From positions 25,685,501 through 25,749,500 of the forward strand of contig JAPYXD010000723.1 of the NCBI GenBank assembly GCA_030998225.1: a DNA stretch of 64,000 bases, written 5' to 3'. This DNA comes from Diplolepis rosae. Taxonomy: Eukaryota > Arthropoda > Insecta > Hymenoptera > Diplolepididae. This document shows, in pieces, positions 32,777-43,588 of this stretch. The notes under the pieces are model-generated. The model had not been told where the DNA came from and made no database searches. It worked only from the letters and a program-made list of their open reading frames with translations. A program made the position numbers and the translations under genes. Each line of letters opens with the position of its first letter. Position 1 is the first letter of the stretch.

Positions 32777-33616
32777 AAGGGTTTTCCAATAAGGACATAA
32801 CAAATTCGTATCTTTATATGAACGCACCCTTAAATTTTTTTAATGAACTGTCAATATCAAAACGTTAGTAAAAGTCAACATTTTTATCATGGTAAAGTTC
32901 ACGAACGAGCAACGTTTGGAAATGATTAAAAATTACTACCGAAATTCTGAGTTGGTGATCGCAACTTTAAGAACGCTTACTCCAATTTTCGGCCGTAATA
33001 ATCGTCCCACCCGACAGGCTGTGCGTGCTATAGTGGATAATCGCAGCCGTATGTGCATCGATTCAAAATGAGCCAAATCAGTCGATTCCACGTCGTTCTC
33101 AAGAATTGGGCATCGCTCAAGATTATTTGTGGCCAGAATTGGATGAACTTGACATGAACGATATGTGGTTTCAACAAGACGGTGCCAATAGCCACACAGC
33201 ACGCGTCACAATCGATTTATTGAAAGGTAAATTCGGTGAACGTGTTATCTCGAGAAATGGTCCGGTCGAATGGCCGCCTTGTTCATGAGATCTAACGCCA
33301 TTGGATTTCTTTTTAGGGGGCCATATCAAGTCACTGGTCTATGCCAACAAGCCAGCAACTTTAGACGACCTCAAAGACAACATCCAACGCGAAATTGCCA
33401 ACGTTCCGGTCGAAATGTGTGCTAGAGTGGTGGAAAATTGGATCCAAAGAATCGACCGCTGTAAACGGGCTCGTGGTGGTCATATGATCGATATCAAATT
33501 TCATTCATAAAATGTAATGCTTGCACTACACCCACAATAAATTTGAACTCAATATCTCAAATATTTCTGTGTTTTATTCATAGATAAAATTGTTATATCC
33601 CTATTGGAAAACCCTT
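32777..33616 (+). mobile_element. DD41D-type element, 840 bp, internally deleted
   Basis: Inverted ends AAGGGTTTTCCAATAAGGAC (32777) and TATCCCTATTGGAAAACCCTT (ending 33616), TA on each side. Same family as the 5' half at 15845. Confidence 0.92.
32889..33510 (+). pseudogene. DD41D transposase with central deletion
   Basis: ATG 32889 opens MVKFTNEQRLEMIKNYYRNS and runs to AIVDN. A deletion then removes the end of the DNA-binding part and the first catalytic Asp, changing frame. The catalytic half resumes with MNDMWFQQDGANSHTARVTI (second D), a TGA at 33286-33288, then DLTPLDFFLGGHIKSLVYAN (third D). Forty-one residues separate the second and third D. The C-terminus ends in KFHS and a stop. 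Confidence 0.88.
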
Positions 33617-33620
33617 TATA

Positions 33621-33815
33621 AGACAAGGCTGCTCGTTATCACCATCTCTGCTTAATTTATACTCAGAGGAAGCTACTAATAAAATTAAAGGATAAATTAA
33701 GAATTTAGGCGTTGAAGTTCAGGGGAAAACAATCAAAATGTTACGTTTTGCGGATGATATTTCTTTGCTAGCAAATATCGAAAGAGAACTAGAGGAGGCA
33801 TTGAATGCAACGGGG
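33621..33815 (+). pseudogene. LINE reverse transcriptase fragment
   Basis: A 65-codon frame reads RQGCSLSPSLLNLYSEEATN, a TAA, then NLGVEVQGKTIKMLRFADDI. RQGC.LSP and FADD are the hallmark fingers and catalytic motifs of non-LTR reverse transcriptases (usual F/YADD). It begins directly after the DD41D element and ends at the next mariner fragment. The clade cannot be fixed from this length. Confidence 0.85.
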
Positions 33816-33825
33816 ACAGTTTTTA

Positions 33826-34206
33826 ACAATTAGAACTTTTTTGGTTGTCCAGGACGTTCTTCGTCTTCCAAACCAAAATCACCACTTTTAAATCGTGCAA
33901 ACCACTTTTGGCACGTTCGCTCAGCTAGAGCATGTTCACCATAAACTTCCACCAAAATATGATGACTTTCGGCAGCAGTGTTCTTCATATTAAAGTAATG
34001 AAGAAGAAATCCCCGCAAAAACACTTTTTCAGACACAAAGTTCGACATATTTGAGTGAAAAAAAATTATTGTTGTTTACGCTTCAAATGAATGACATATA
34101 CTGAAAAAGACGCACAATGACAGCATCTTTCCAACGCATGTTCGGAATATTGGTACGATGGAATAATAATCAAGTTACGCCATCTCTTAGAAAACCGCAC
34201 GAATTA
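33826..34206 (-). pseudogene. mariner N-terminal fragment, minus strand
   Basis: From ATG 34048 the minus strand reads MSNFVSEKVFLRGFLLHYFN, AERTCQKWFARFKSGDFGLE and RPGQPKK, a mariner helix-turn-helix domain with the WFARFKSGDF signature. It stops at 33830 next to the LINE fragment. The outer end near 34184-34206 may be its inverted end. The catalytic domain is missing. Confidence 0.82.
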
Positions 34207-34474
34207 AGTTATAGATCCAATAGAAAACAAAATTTTGACATAAATCTGGTAGGGGCGATAGAGGGTTATATATAAGGTTAATGCTAAATTTCAAGTAAAT
34301 CGGTCCATTAGAACTTGAGATATCATGTCAACCGTGTTGAAAAAAGTAGTTTTGAGAAAAACGCGTTTAAAGATTTGAGTAAAGTTTCAGGCAGTATACG
34401 TCATATAATGGTGCGCTGTACTTACGTTTTGTTAATCGGCGTTACAACAACCTTCTGTTGATCGATTTTATATC
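34207..34474. other. unassigned AT-rich spacer
   Basis: No coding or RNA signal was recognised between the mariner fragment and the SINE copy. Confidence 0.4.
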
Positions 34475-34642
34475 GAAAGCGTCTTTTTTCCACAGAAAGA
34501 TTTCAAATTCTTCAAGTTTGAATTTAATTTGCATTTATTGCGATATGAGAGTTTGAAATTGTCTACAAGGACCCCTTTCGGCAACGTATCTTATCTAATA
34601 CGCGACTAATGATCCTTCGATAATGTAGACAATTGCAAAAAT
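34475..34642 (+). repeat. SINE-like repeat, copy 2, headless
   Basis: GAAAGCGTCTTTTTTCCACA through ATACGCGACTAATGATCC and TAATGTAGACAATTGC matches 8355-8530. The tRNA-like head is absent, as in 5'-truncated copies. Confidence 0.8.
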
Positions 34643-35045
34643 TCCGAATTCAACTAAATAATTTGAAGATTGGAATTTACCCTAGCTAAACTGTCATATT
34701 GAAATTCAATCCGTGCTTATCAGAGCCTTTACGAGCCATTTCAAAATCTGTTTTAAAATCGTGCCGAATCATTCAAACCAATACCAAAAAGGTTTTAAAT
34801 CACGTTCAACGCCAATCGGATGAAAATAAATCTGACTCAATCCGAATTACTCCGACTTTGCATTTATTCAGATTGATTCGGGTCTGGACCCGATATGGGG
34901 AACGGATTATTGCAATTCTCTCTGTCGGATCTTTAACCTCTTAGATCGGGCACAGCGTTTTATTACAGATTAAGGTCAGATATATGAGTTTATGAGTTGG
35001 TAGATAATGATCAAGTGTTTGTTACTACTATGCTAAATTCCAGTG
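34643..35045. other. degenerate GATCGGGC-type repeat, no gene
   Basis: TTAGATCGGGCACAGCGTTT (34943) resembles AGATCGGGCCCAGACC...GCGTTTCATT at 49127, so a decayed copy of that TIR family is likely. The 81-codon frame at 34699 is not supported. Confidence 0.45.
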
Positions 35046-36006
35046 CTACACAGAGAGAAATTTTAGGTTTCACTGACCAAAGTTTTTTTGTTAAAATCGT
35101 CTTTACAAAAATGTTAAAGTTCTCATGACAACCATGGTAGTGGCTGTCATACATTGGAAAAGTGTTTACTTCAACTGCAAGGAACGTTACTGAGACCACG
35201 ATTCTGGTACTTGAAATACCATAGCGCTGCGGTTACAGGAACCAAAGTCCATCGTAAAACCGCGCATAGAGTTTAGTTAAAATAACTAAGTCTACGGACA
35301 GTAAATACCCAGCCAAAATTATTTTTGAGGTTATAGGTATGGTTCTCTTAGTTATCAAAATACAAATTCAATTTGATGAGAAAAAATAAAGTTTCACCGA
35401 AAAGATCTAAGAAAAATAATCCGGTATAATGATATTTATGATAACTTTCGTCGATTATGTTAAAAAATTGTCACTTTTTTCATCACCATAAACTTTTTTT
35501 GACTGACTATAGTTTTGACAAAATACGACGAGACAGCAAAATTGGAACGCATTGCATTGTCCCCGAACAAAATCGTTCATCATTTAGAAAGAATTGTCAA
35601 ACTATATTTATAATAGAATTATTTACCTGATAATGCTTGGCACGGTGAAATATAGTCCAGGAATCGAGAACGAGAATTGGCAGGATTCAACTTAGGCTGC
35701 ATATCTTTCAATGAAAGTTATACTTGATTTGTCTAGCGCAACAGCGAACGCTGCGGTTGTAGTAACCAAAGGAGCTTGGCAGTACACATAAAGAAAATGT
35801 ACGTGTACTAACCGTTGGGGTACGTATAAAGCTCATTCTAATCATCAACTTTGGTCACAACAACCGAATACACAAAAAAGTCCAAATTACTGTCATGATA
35901 ACTATAAAAGTAGTAGCTTCTCTCAACTTTTTTGGTCAAGGCAACTATTGTACAAAAAATTTATGTGCTATGTGCACAGGAACCAAAGCCGATTTCTCTC
36001 AGTGTA
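35046..36006. mobile_element. 0.96-kb TIR element with ACCAAAG motifs
   Basis: Ends CTACACAGAGAGAAAT (35045) and ATTTCTCTCAGTGTAG (ending 36006) are inverted with one gap. GGAACCAAAG/GTAACCAAAG and the complement CTTTGGTCA recur inside. No coding region was found. Confidence 0.72.
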
Positions 36007-36751
36007 GATGAACCTGAGCCACTATTTTTGAGATTATAAAATAATAAGGTAATTTTGATTAATTTTTATTTGATTTTCGTGATATGACTGTCACTTTACA
36101 TTCACCTCATTGGGCACGTGTGCTACAGCAAGAGATACTTTTAGTAGGATTTAGCACTTTTCTTTATTTTCGTCTTTGTCTTGTTTGTTTTCTGTACAAG
36201 ATCGTTTTGTGCTCCGTTCTTGGAGGTTGCTGAGGCAGCAACACGTGAAGAGTATAATGATTCGAGCTCGACGTTAGTAACATCTTCTCGGTGCTTCCAT
36301 TTCTTGTTCCCATTTACATGGATGTCCTGCTATGAAAATTGAGAAAAAAGGATTGCAAAAAAGTTGATTAAGAGCAATTGAAACCTTTCTAAAACAAATA
36401 TAATTTTATAACTAACAACTGCTTTTATAATATAGTTATGTGAAGAGTAAATTTTTATGCCCTGTGCCAAAATATGGCTGTGGTTCTGGCCAGTCGCAGA
36501 TCTGGTATCCCAAATTAGAGATGAAATACTCGGCCTGACCAGGGCACGGATTTGGCCGCCCGGGCTCCGATCACAGTAAGACACACTGAAAGAGAGTTTA
36601 TAGAAAACTTTATTACAAACTATGATATCCTTTCAATCGAGGATTTAGATCAAATAAATCGTCCAGCGCACAGTCTCAGGAATTCAAAATGTTCTGTTCA
36701 TAATCCACCACAGGTCGTAATTCTCAACAAATTTGAATTTCTTTTTGGAAT
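36007..36751. other. no gene recognised
   Basis: The block 36480-36570 is GC-rich (GGATTTGGCCGCCCGGGCTC) and may be another decayed GC repeat. Remaining sequence is unassigned. Confidence 0.4.
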
Positions 36752-37091
36752 GTAGCCAATTACGCCTCGGCGACGCAATCGGGCGAAATGTTCATACCGC
36801 CCGCTGTAACGGGCGAAAAGATTCATATCACCCGCTTCAACGGGCGAAATTTTCATACCGCTCACTTTAACGAGCAAAATTTTCATACCGCCCGACACTT
36901 GACTGCTTGCAGAGAACTACGCGCTCACACACAATGCGGCGTTTTCCACCAATTTGGACACAAAACGTCGTGTGTAGCTCGAGCGACATGGTGGCGATGT
37001 GACTCGTGTGAATGCCGCCCTCGCTACGCTCGGGCGGGTATACTTCGCACTCGTCACAATCGCCACCATAACGCCCTTGATACACAATCTA
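36752..37091 (+). repeat. GC-rich repeat family, copy 1
   Basis: TAGCCAATTACGCCTCGGCG through CGTCGTGTGTA, GACATGGTGGCGATGTGACT and a hairpin GCCCTCGCTACGCTCGGGC to CACAATCGCCACCAT. The same order recurs at 39136-39382. Overlapping frames on both strands reflect GC content. Confidence 0.88.
36781..36900 (+). repeat. four 30-bp hairpin-forming units
   Basis: Units at 36781, 36811, 36842 and 36872 read GGGCGAAATGTTCATACCGC with CCCGCTGTAACGGGCG-type inverted motifs. Copy 2 of the family holds only one unit, so the number varies. There are no unique spacers. Confidence 0.88.
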
Positions 37092-37529
37092 GTATATAAC
37101 GACAATACTGGTAAAAGTTCAAAAAGTATTATTTCGGGAAAACGCATGTACAATTTTCTCTTTTATGATTCAAAAAATAGATAAATCCTCAACACCTGGT
37201 CTGAAAATATTAAGTCTAGTATAAAATAAAACATAAACTTCTGAGACGAGCAGTCTACAAGATGCTCAGATCATAAATTAACGCCTATTTCGTTTGGAAG
37301 AAAAAATAAGCATAATTTAACATCCTCCCACTATTTAGATGAAGATTGTTCTCTTCATCTGAATTAAAATAGAAGATATTTAAAAAAATAAAAAATACAT
37401 AGAATAGAAAATCACACGTCACATAAAACTTTAATAGTAAAGTCTGTTTCAAAAGAAAAGGTACGCGTTTTCTCAGAAAGTTTCAAAGATTTTTATTCCT
37501 TTCTTTTATGTCATGACTGTACGTTCGAA
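37092..37529. other. no gene seen
   Basis: AT-rich spacer without recognised features. Confidence 0.45.
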
Positions 37530-37790
37530 GGGCTACGGCGCAACCACCGATTCATTTCAGTTTCATAAAGATCCATGTTTGGGGATGCTTCTCACAGCGC
37601 GGTTTTTGCTGTTTAGAGCTTTTTACTGAGAACCTCAACGCTCAAAAAATAAAGGAGGTATGGCGCTCTCTACCTACGGAATATGCCGAATAACTAGTCC
37701 AGAGCATGCCCAAAAGGTGCCAGGCCATTATCCAGAAAAACGGCGATTGTACGGTTTATTAGGTGAGTGCGCCCTAGTGCTTTATGCGCA
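37530..37790 (+). pseudogene. Tc1-like relic, deeply deleted
   Basis: GGGCTACGGCGCAA (37540) and GTGCGCCCTAGTGC (37767) are remnants of the inverted ends seen at 11427/12124. Between them are KIHVWGCFSQRGFCCLELFT, a jump to EVWRSLPTEYAE, a TAA, and MPKRCQAIIQKNGDCTVY. The whole catalytic centre is deleted. Confidence 0.8.
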
Positions 37791-37795
37791 CTGTT

Positions 37796-38608
37796 GTGCC
37801 AAAAGAGAAAAATGAGGTTTTCTTTAAAACTTTCCGAGTAAACGCATTCCTTTTCTTGTGGAATAGACTGTACGTGACTGTATCAGGCTTCACCACATTT
37901 CTACCACTTCTCGTCACAACGCATTGTCCTTCACGTTTGTCATACTCACTCTTATTTTCACAAACATCACTTACTACTTTCAACTTTTGACTTTTCACGC
38001 TCTTATATTTTTCCGTCAAGCATTTGTCATCGTGTGATTCACCATTATCGAATTTATGTTCTAGAGGATATATTCGTTGTATAGGTTTAATTAACTCGCC
38101 GGTAGCAGTAGTTAATCGAACTACTCGTACATTGTTATCTTTGCCTGATATTACATTTTTTACTCGCGCTAACGGCCAGTCTAGTCGTTTTACACTTTCA
38201 TTTTAAAAATACAACGTCACCTGCGGATATTTTTTGAACATTTTTCCCTTTGCTTCATTGATTTAATAACGCTCCTAAATATTCACGACGAAATCTTTGT
38301 CGTAAATCCTCTTTTATTTTCTGACGATATAAATAATGTTTATCTAATTGACAGTTTTCTATTTAATCCAAATATAAAAAGCATATTTCTTTAAATTCCT
38401 TCAAAAACATGGATGGAGCTAACGGTGCAACTTCCTGATTATTTTCGGACATAAAAGTTATTGGCCTTCAATTAATTACAACTTCGCAATCTAACAGTAT
38501 CGTCAGTATTTCCTCGTAATCTAAACACGATTTTTAAAGAGTTCTACCCCTAACAGTTTTAAAATACTAAAAAATCGATCCCAAAATCCACCTCATCAGA
38601 CGCTCAAA
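37796..38608 (-). pseudogene. BEL/Pao integrase C-terminal part
   Basis: The minus strand reads YEEILTILLDCEVVINWRPI, then VAPLAPSMFL, RQKIKEDLRQRFRREYLGAL, KISAGDVVFLK and KDNNVRVVRLTTATGELIKP IQRIYPLE-like text. These match the end of Pao integrase and the DUF5641 tail (R.FWxR..EYL, V..GD.V, R.V). Several stops and frame changes are present. It ends next to the Tc1 relic. Confidence 0.82.
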
Positions 38609-38610
38609 TG

Positions 38611-39083
38611 TATTTTATGTGCCAACGGCGCGCAAACTCGTTTTTTCGCTACAATTAACAGTAGCGCAATGTAGTATATTGCGCTACAGAGGAATGATTA
38701 TTCTTCTTCTTCTTCGTACAGCGTTAGCACCTTACTGGCAAAGCCTTGTACATTTGAACTGCGCATGCGTCTATTAAAATCCATTACTACTACACAAGAT
38801 CGATAAAATCAAAATGGCAGGGACTAGTCGTGAAATATCAAGTGTAATGACTAGCGCCGCAAACAACTACAATACTAGATTAGATTCGAGTGTACGCATA
38901 AAAACTCGTATCCGCACCGAAGTCACATAAAATAGAATACGTGCCAATGCACACAATTCGGGAAATTACGTGACTCGCGACAATGCTCGCAGGACTGATC
39001 GCGCCTCGGCTTCGATCTCCTGCAAGCATTGTCGCTCGTCACGCAATAACCCTCATTGTGCGCCTAGGCACGTAATATACTAT
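38611..39083 (+). repeat. NRF1-motif repeat, copy c, the best full copy
   Basis: Inverted ends TTATGTGCCAACGGCGC (38614) and GCGCCTAGGCACGTAA (39060). Inside are ACAGTAGCGCAATG, the CTTCTTCTTCTTCG tract, AACTGCGCATGCG, ACTACACAAGATCG, and a strong hairpin GACAATGCTCGCAGGA...TCCTGCAAGCATTGTC (38979-39031). It interrupts the BEL/Pao integrase. Confidence 0.88.
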
Positions 39084-39135
39084 TGTGTTCAAACGCGCGG
39101 AAAAATTCGCATTGCACGCTTGCGCGCACAGCGGC

Positions 39136-39382
39136 ATGCAGCCAATTGCGCCTCGGTGACGCAATCGGGCGAAATGTTCATACCGCCCGACACTTGAATC
39201 CCCGCGGCTAACTACGTGTTCGCACGCAATGCGACTTTTTGCACCAATTGGGTCACAAAACGTCGTGTGTACCTCGAGGGACATGGTGGCGATGTGACTC
39301 GTGTGAATACCGCCCTCGCTACGCTCAGGCGGGTACGCTTCGCACTCATCACAATCGCCACCATCCCGGCCTTGGTACAGAA
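39136..39382 (+). repeat. GC-rich repeat family, copy 2
   Basis: Same blocks as 36752-37091 but with only one of the 30-bp units. It is wedged between the NRF1-motif repeat and the integrase core. Confidence 0.88.
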
Positions 39383-39384
39383 TC

Positions 39385-39524
39385 TACTAATTTAGTCCAA
39401 AGAAGTTCGTGCCATTGTCACTGTATATTACCCTGGACCTCCCTCGATGTGCAATGTGTCGTCTTAGTGCGCTTAGAAATGAAGCGGTAGACAATGAGGT
39501 CACTACCTTTAAATGTACTGCTCC
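39385..39524 (-). pseudogene. BEL/Pao integrase catalytic core fragment
   Basis: The minus strand from 39524 reads [20 protein letters not shown] and [20 protein letters not shown] without interruption, matching the Pao integrase core including the second catalytic Asp (YSDNGTNF). It ends where the GC-rich repeat begins. Confidence 0.88.
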
Positions 39525-39737
39525 ACAGCGTGTCCCACCACTTGTGTACCAGTGGGGTAGAAATGTGGGATAGAAAATAAAAAATTATGACGAAAATTCT
39601 AATGCAACAATGTTGTGCGGTGTTTTGTTTATAAACTACAGAGCAAAAAAGTTACGTGTTGCATCATAATTTTCGTCTTAATTTTTTATTTTCTACCCCC
39701 CTTTATCGACTGGCACACAATTGGTGAGACACGCTGT
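39525..39737. mobile_element. 213-bp MITE inside the integrase
   Basis: Ends ACAGCGTGTCCCACCACTTG (39525) and TTGGTGAGACACGCTGT (ending 39737) with an inner inverted pair TAGAAAATAAAAAATTATGA / TAATTTTTTATTTTCTA. It splits the integrase core from its zinc finger. Confidence 0.85.
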
Positions 39738-39740
39738 ATA

Positions 39741-39951
39741 TAAGGCGCAGGTAGGCAAATAAATTAAATCTACTACAATTCATGCATTTTTCAATAACGG
39801 CTTTTAATAGTTTACGGCCTGCCAAAACCCAAAACTTTTCTCTTGTAGCGCTCATGGTTATTTCGTCACCTGCATGTTTAATATTTTCGTATTTTTCTTT
39901 TATTTTTAAATTTACTATTTCATTGTTACGAGGTAAAATCATTGGACAGCA
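39741..39951 (-). pseudogene. BEL/Pao integrase zinc-binding region
   Basis: Minus strand from 39951: MILPRNNEIVNLKIKEKYEN, IKHAGDEITMSATREKFWVL and VIEKCMNCSRFN. The H..H (partly altered) and C..C pattern is the integrase HHCC finger of Pao elements. The frame meets the palindrome on one side and the MITE on the other. Confidence 0.85.
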
Positions 39952-41285
39952 AAAATTTTTTGAAATTGAGAATATTGATCCTATTTCGGATTTTCCAGGT
40001 TACTTCATAGTGTGATCATGCAAATAAGTTATTACAAGTTTTGTCTCACCGATTACGATTGGTGGAAGCAATATTAGCCCATAAAATTAAAATTCAAGAT
40101 GGCGGCTGCCATGAACCTAGTACAAATACGTATATTTCGCGTTTTATTACAAACCAGGATGGTGTAAAATTTGCCAATTAGCAATCTCATAGGTTTAGTC
40201 ATCACTAAATTCGAATCTTAGGTGAGTTTTTCGAAATTTAAAATTGCTGATCCAATATGGCGGACCCGTTATGTAAAATTTGATATTCCTGAAATAAAAA
40301 ATTACTGCTGCATTCTACGCAAAATTTAAAATCAAAATTATTCTTGATGTTTTTTTGATTACAAGAGTTGTTCTCGAGGAAAAAATTCCAAAATTATGAG
40401 ACTTCCGAAATTATTCAAAATTTACATATATTTATATTTTTTGTCTCAGACTTTGCTAATATTTCATAAAATAATGTTCATATGAATCATACATGAAACT
40501 TACTTATAATAATATGTCATTCTGATGCTGGTGTAACTTACTAATTATGCTATAGAAGTAGATGAACATTTATAGATAAATGGTAGGGTGTGAAAGAGAC
40601 ATTAATAAATTTACTAATTCCCCAACATTTATTAGTGTCTCTTTCACACCCTACCATTTATCTATAAATGTTCATCTACTTCTATAGCATAATTAGTAAG
40701 TTACACCAGCATCAGAATGACATATTATTATAAGTAAGTTTCATGTATGATTCATATGAACATTATTTTATGAAATATTAGCAAAGTCTGAGACAAAAAA
40801 TATAAATATATGTAAATTTTGAATAATTTCGGAAGACTCATAATTTTGGAATTTTTTTCTCGAAAACAACTCTTGTAATCAAAAAAACATCAAGAATAAT
40901 TTTGATTTTAAATTTTGCGTAGAATGCAGCAGTAATTTTTTATTTCAGGAATATCAAATTTTACATAACGGGTCCGCCATATTGGATCAGCCATTTTAAA
41001 TTTCGAAAAACTCACCTAAGATTCGAATTTAGTGATGACTAAACCTATGAGATTGCTAATTGGCAAATTTTACACCATCCTGGTTTGTAATAAAACGCGA
41101 AATATACGTATTTGTACTAGGTTCATGGCAGCCGCCATCTTGAATTTTAATTTTATGGGCTAATATTGCTTCCACCAATCGTAATCGGTGAGACAAAACT
41201 TGTAATAACTTATTTGCATGATCACACTATGAAGTAATCTGGAAAATCCGAAATAGGATCAATATTCTCAATTTCAAAAAATTTC
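39952..41285. repeat. nearly perfect 1.33-kb palindrome
   Basis: Arms 39952-40610 and 40627-41285 (659 bp each) are inverted copies with a 16-base spacer. All checked pairs add to 81237, so no net insertion or deletion separates the arms. I saw only about six mismatches away from the outermost bases. Each arm contains AAGATGGCGGC (40096-40106; complement 41131-41141), a YY1/Pho-type motif. It sits in the BEL/Pao element between RNase H and integrase. No coding frame or obvious TIR family was recognised. Confidence 0.93.
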
Positions 41286-41596
41286 AAACGTCCAGACGCC
41301 ATTTTGAATTAGAAAACAAAGAAAAACAAAATATTTCAATGCATATTTTAAAAGTACAAGTCTCGAGAACACGTTTCTGATAAGTTAGAAGTTGCCTAAG
41401 TGTCGAGAACATAGTGAAAATTTAAATTTAAAAAAAAATCGTACCCCAAATATAGCGTTTTTGGGTACTTTTGGGAAAATAAAGGGTTTGGCGTCATTTT
41501 TTGAGAATTCTGACTGTGCCATTCGAAAGAGCGACCCCAAAAACGGTAGGATATGGAGTTTCCGATCCTTTTTCACCTTTGTTCTATAAATGGTAC
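41286..41596. other. unassigned insert beside the palindrome
   Basis: The stretch from ACGCCATTTTGAATTAG to ATAAATGGTAC does not match BEL/Pao and ends where that coding sequence resumes. It may be part of the same insertion as the palindrome. Confidence 0.45.
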
Positions 41597-42604
41597 AACA
41601 TTAGTCAATGTGAAAATTCTGCACATCTGGGCATTAAAGGGTTAATCCGTGCGTCACTTACATCTATAAAACTTTCTGATTGGATATTCTTTATCAGATC
41701 AATCTCTGAATTTTCTATTTCTGAGAAAGATAAATTACCTTTTTTACGCAATTCTGCTTTGTTTTTAAAATTGAAAATAAATCGATTAATCTATGCTAAA
41801 ACTCGTATACGGCTAGTGTATTTTGAAAAATTTTCAGAATACCATGATTTGTCTTTTTCAGAATTGATTTTTGCTGATGCCAAAAACAAAATCGTGCTTT
41901 GTAATTCAACTTTGCAATTAGTTTTTCTCGTTTCCTTATTAATTTCTTCTTCGTTAAACCCTAACGTGTTACTAGGCCAATTGTATGCACTCATATGCAC
42001 CAAACATATGAATACTAATATCATCATCTTTTGAGATATTTCTTAAAAAACATCGCGGAATTTGTAATTTATTTGAATCTTTTAAAGTGAGCAGCCAATT
42101 TCGAATTTTATTTTTAATTACTTCGTTAACTTCTTCGTCGTATGATAATTTGAAAGACCGTTTTTCTTGCAATAATATTAGCGGACATAGCACTATCGAG
42201 CATGAAAATCCTAGCAGATTAAAAATTCTGTGTGCAATAGATAAAATACTCCTTTTTATAGCCTTTTCATCAATAAATTGATCTATACCCGGTGTATTCA
42301 AAGCCAATAGATCTAGCTGTTTACACCATAAGATACCTAACACTGCAGTTTTGTTTTTGTGAGAGTTATCACCGTTATACTCCCACCTTTGCAAGTCGAA
42401 ACCTCCTAACTGCATCGCTGTTTTAGCATCATAAATAAATTCATTTAATTGATCTATAGAATTTACGCAAGTAACACAGTTGTCTACATAAAAGCTATTC
42501 AAAAGTTTTGAAACATTTTTCTTTGGAAATATTGAACTCCGAACATCTTTCCTTTCCATCTTTGTCGTACGATGAAAATCGCGAGAAATCTCTGTCTTTT
42601 TCAT
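41597..42604 (-). pseudogene. BEL/Pao reverse transcriptase and following region
   Basis: Minus-strand frame from 42604 to 41972 (210 codons) begins in a deleted junction and then reads LLNSFYVDNCVTCVNSIDQL, AMQLGGFDLQRWEYNGDN, VLGILWCKQLD and RSILSIAHRIFNLLGFSCSI, PRCFL and IHMFGAYE. FYVDN is the catalytic YVDD-type box with the last Asp changed to Asn. A frame change near 41990 leads to NWPSNTLGFNEEEINKETRK and SRIRVLA, then, after stops, to remnants ending PLMPRCAEFSH at about 41600. The fingers part of the reverse transcriptase is deleted. Confidence 0.86.
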
Positions 42605-43167
42605 GAATCCTTATATGTAAAAACGCGAGATGCCACTTCTTTAGTAATATACGATTTGTGCGAGCCCGAATTAATAATTATGTGTGCAGCGATCTGTTCA
42701 TTTCCATTATATAGTTTAATCCGTAACGTTTGTAAGAAAACTTCTGGATCATGATAAAAACTAGCCAAATTACACTCTTTTTTCACTATTTCATCTGTCT
42801 TGTTTTCATTATCGTTTTTTTTTTCCACGGACAGGCACATTAAAGTTACGTATCGTCGAAAACACCACGCGCATCCCACATTTACTCGGCACTGTCTGCA
42901 GCTATGCCCAACATTTAAGCAGTTAAAACAAGCATATTGTCTCTTCACGAGTTCTTGCCTCTCCGAAAGTGGCATTTTCTTTGCTTGTTCACAACATGCA
43001 CTCGCGTGATCACTAACACTGCAAAACAAACAAGACTTATTCTTATTTTTTGTCGTCAATAAGCCAGTTGCACTCGGAATATCCCTGTATGGGCATGTTT
43101 TCTCTTTCCGGATTTTCTCACTGTCTTTGCTGTAATTTGCCTTTAAATTGAACCCTTTCATGGCCAT
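42601..43167 (-). pseudogene. BEL/Pao gag zinc knuckles and protease
   Basis: A 188-codon open minus-strand frame. CLFCSVSDHASACC and CFNCLNVGHSCRQC are the first two zinc knuckles, followed by VGCAWCFRRYVTLMC, where the histidine expected before the last Cys is changed. LRIKLYNGNEQIAAHIIINSGSHKSYITKE is the aspartic protease start; the catalytic triad reads NSG instead of DSG/DTG, so the protease is dead. It overlaps the next frame by four bases only because of a deletion junction. Confidence 0.87.
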
Positions 43168-43440
43168 AGATATTTTTAACTAACTTTGCAATTCTCCTCC
43201 TAAAAATTTAATAAGTTGCGTTAATCTGTCCTTTGACTGTTTCGTTGAACTTTCTGCCTGAGTTGCCTTATTATGCGTCGAACTTCGCTGTCAAGCACGT
43301 AAAAATTCTTCCGGTAAAGAAGCTAATGTTTACTTCTGCAATAGATCCCTCATGTTGAAGTATCAGAGCGTGAAAAGCATTGTAAGTTTTAGTAAATGCA
43401 ATCCACAGCACAGTTCTCTTTCTTTTTAATAATTCCATCT
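43168..43440 (-). pseudogene. BEL/Pao gag N-terminal remnant
   Basis: From ATG at 43440 the minus strand reads MELLKRKRTVLWIAFTKTYN and, after stops, KFNETVKGQINATY. It lies where gag should start, just after the primer site. Two adjacent stops and a frame change are visible. Confidence 0.6.
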
Positions 43441-43490
43441 TCTCGAACAAACACTAATTTATTCACAATTATAACTGAAAACGAACTCCC

Positions 43491-43588
43491 TGTCCTGCTA
43501 CGATCGCCAAATGTTTTAGTAAGGAACTGGGTTAAAATCACAAAAATGTCGAACTCAACTAAATAATTAATAAATAATTCCAGGACAA
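43491..43588 (-). repeat. BEL/Pao LTR end and primer-binding site candidate
   Basis: On the minus strand TTACTAAAACA (LTR end, CA at 43512) is followed by TT and TGGCGATCGTAGCAGGACA (43509-43491). TGGCG plus a purine-rich tail is typical of tRNA primer sites in such elements. The LTR is cut off at about 43588 by a mariner copy, so its length is unknown. Confidence 0.55.

Noticed and set aside
36781..36900. CRISPR-like 30-bp repeat with dyad symmetry
   Set aside because: No unique spacers between units; part of a dispersed repeat.
36788..37184. Several overlapping frames of 60-103 codons on both strands
   Set aside because: They follow the GC-rich repeat present again at 39136-39382 and carry no motif; frame openness is a composition effect.
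41385..41589. Frames on both strands beside the palindrome
   Set aside because: They overlap each other and match nothing in BEL/Pao; treated as non-coding insert.
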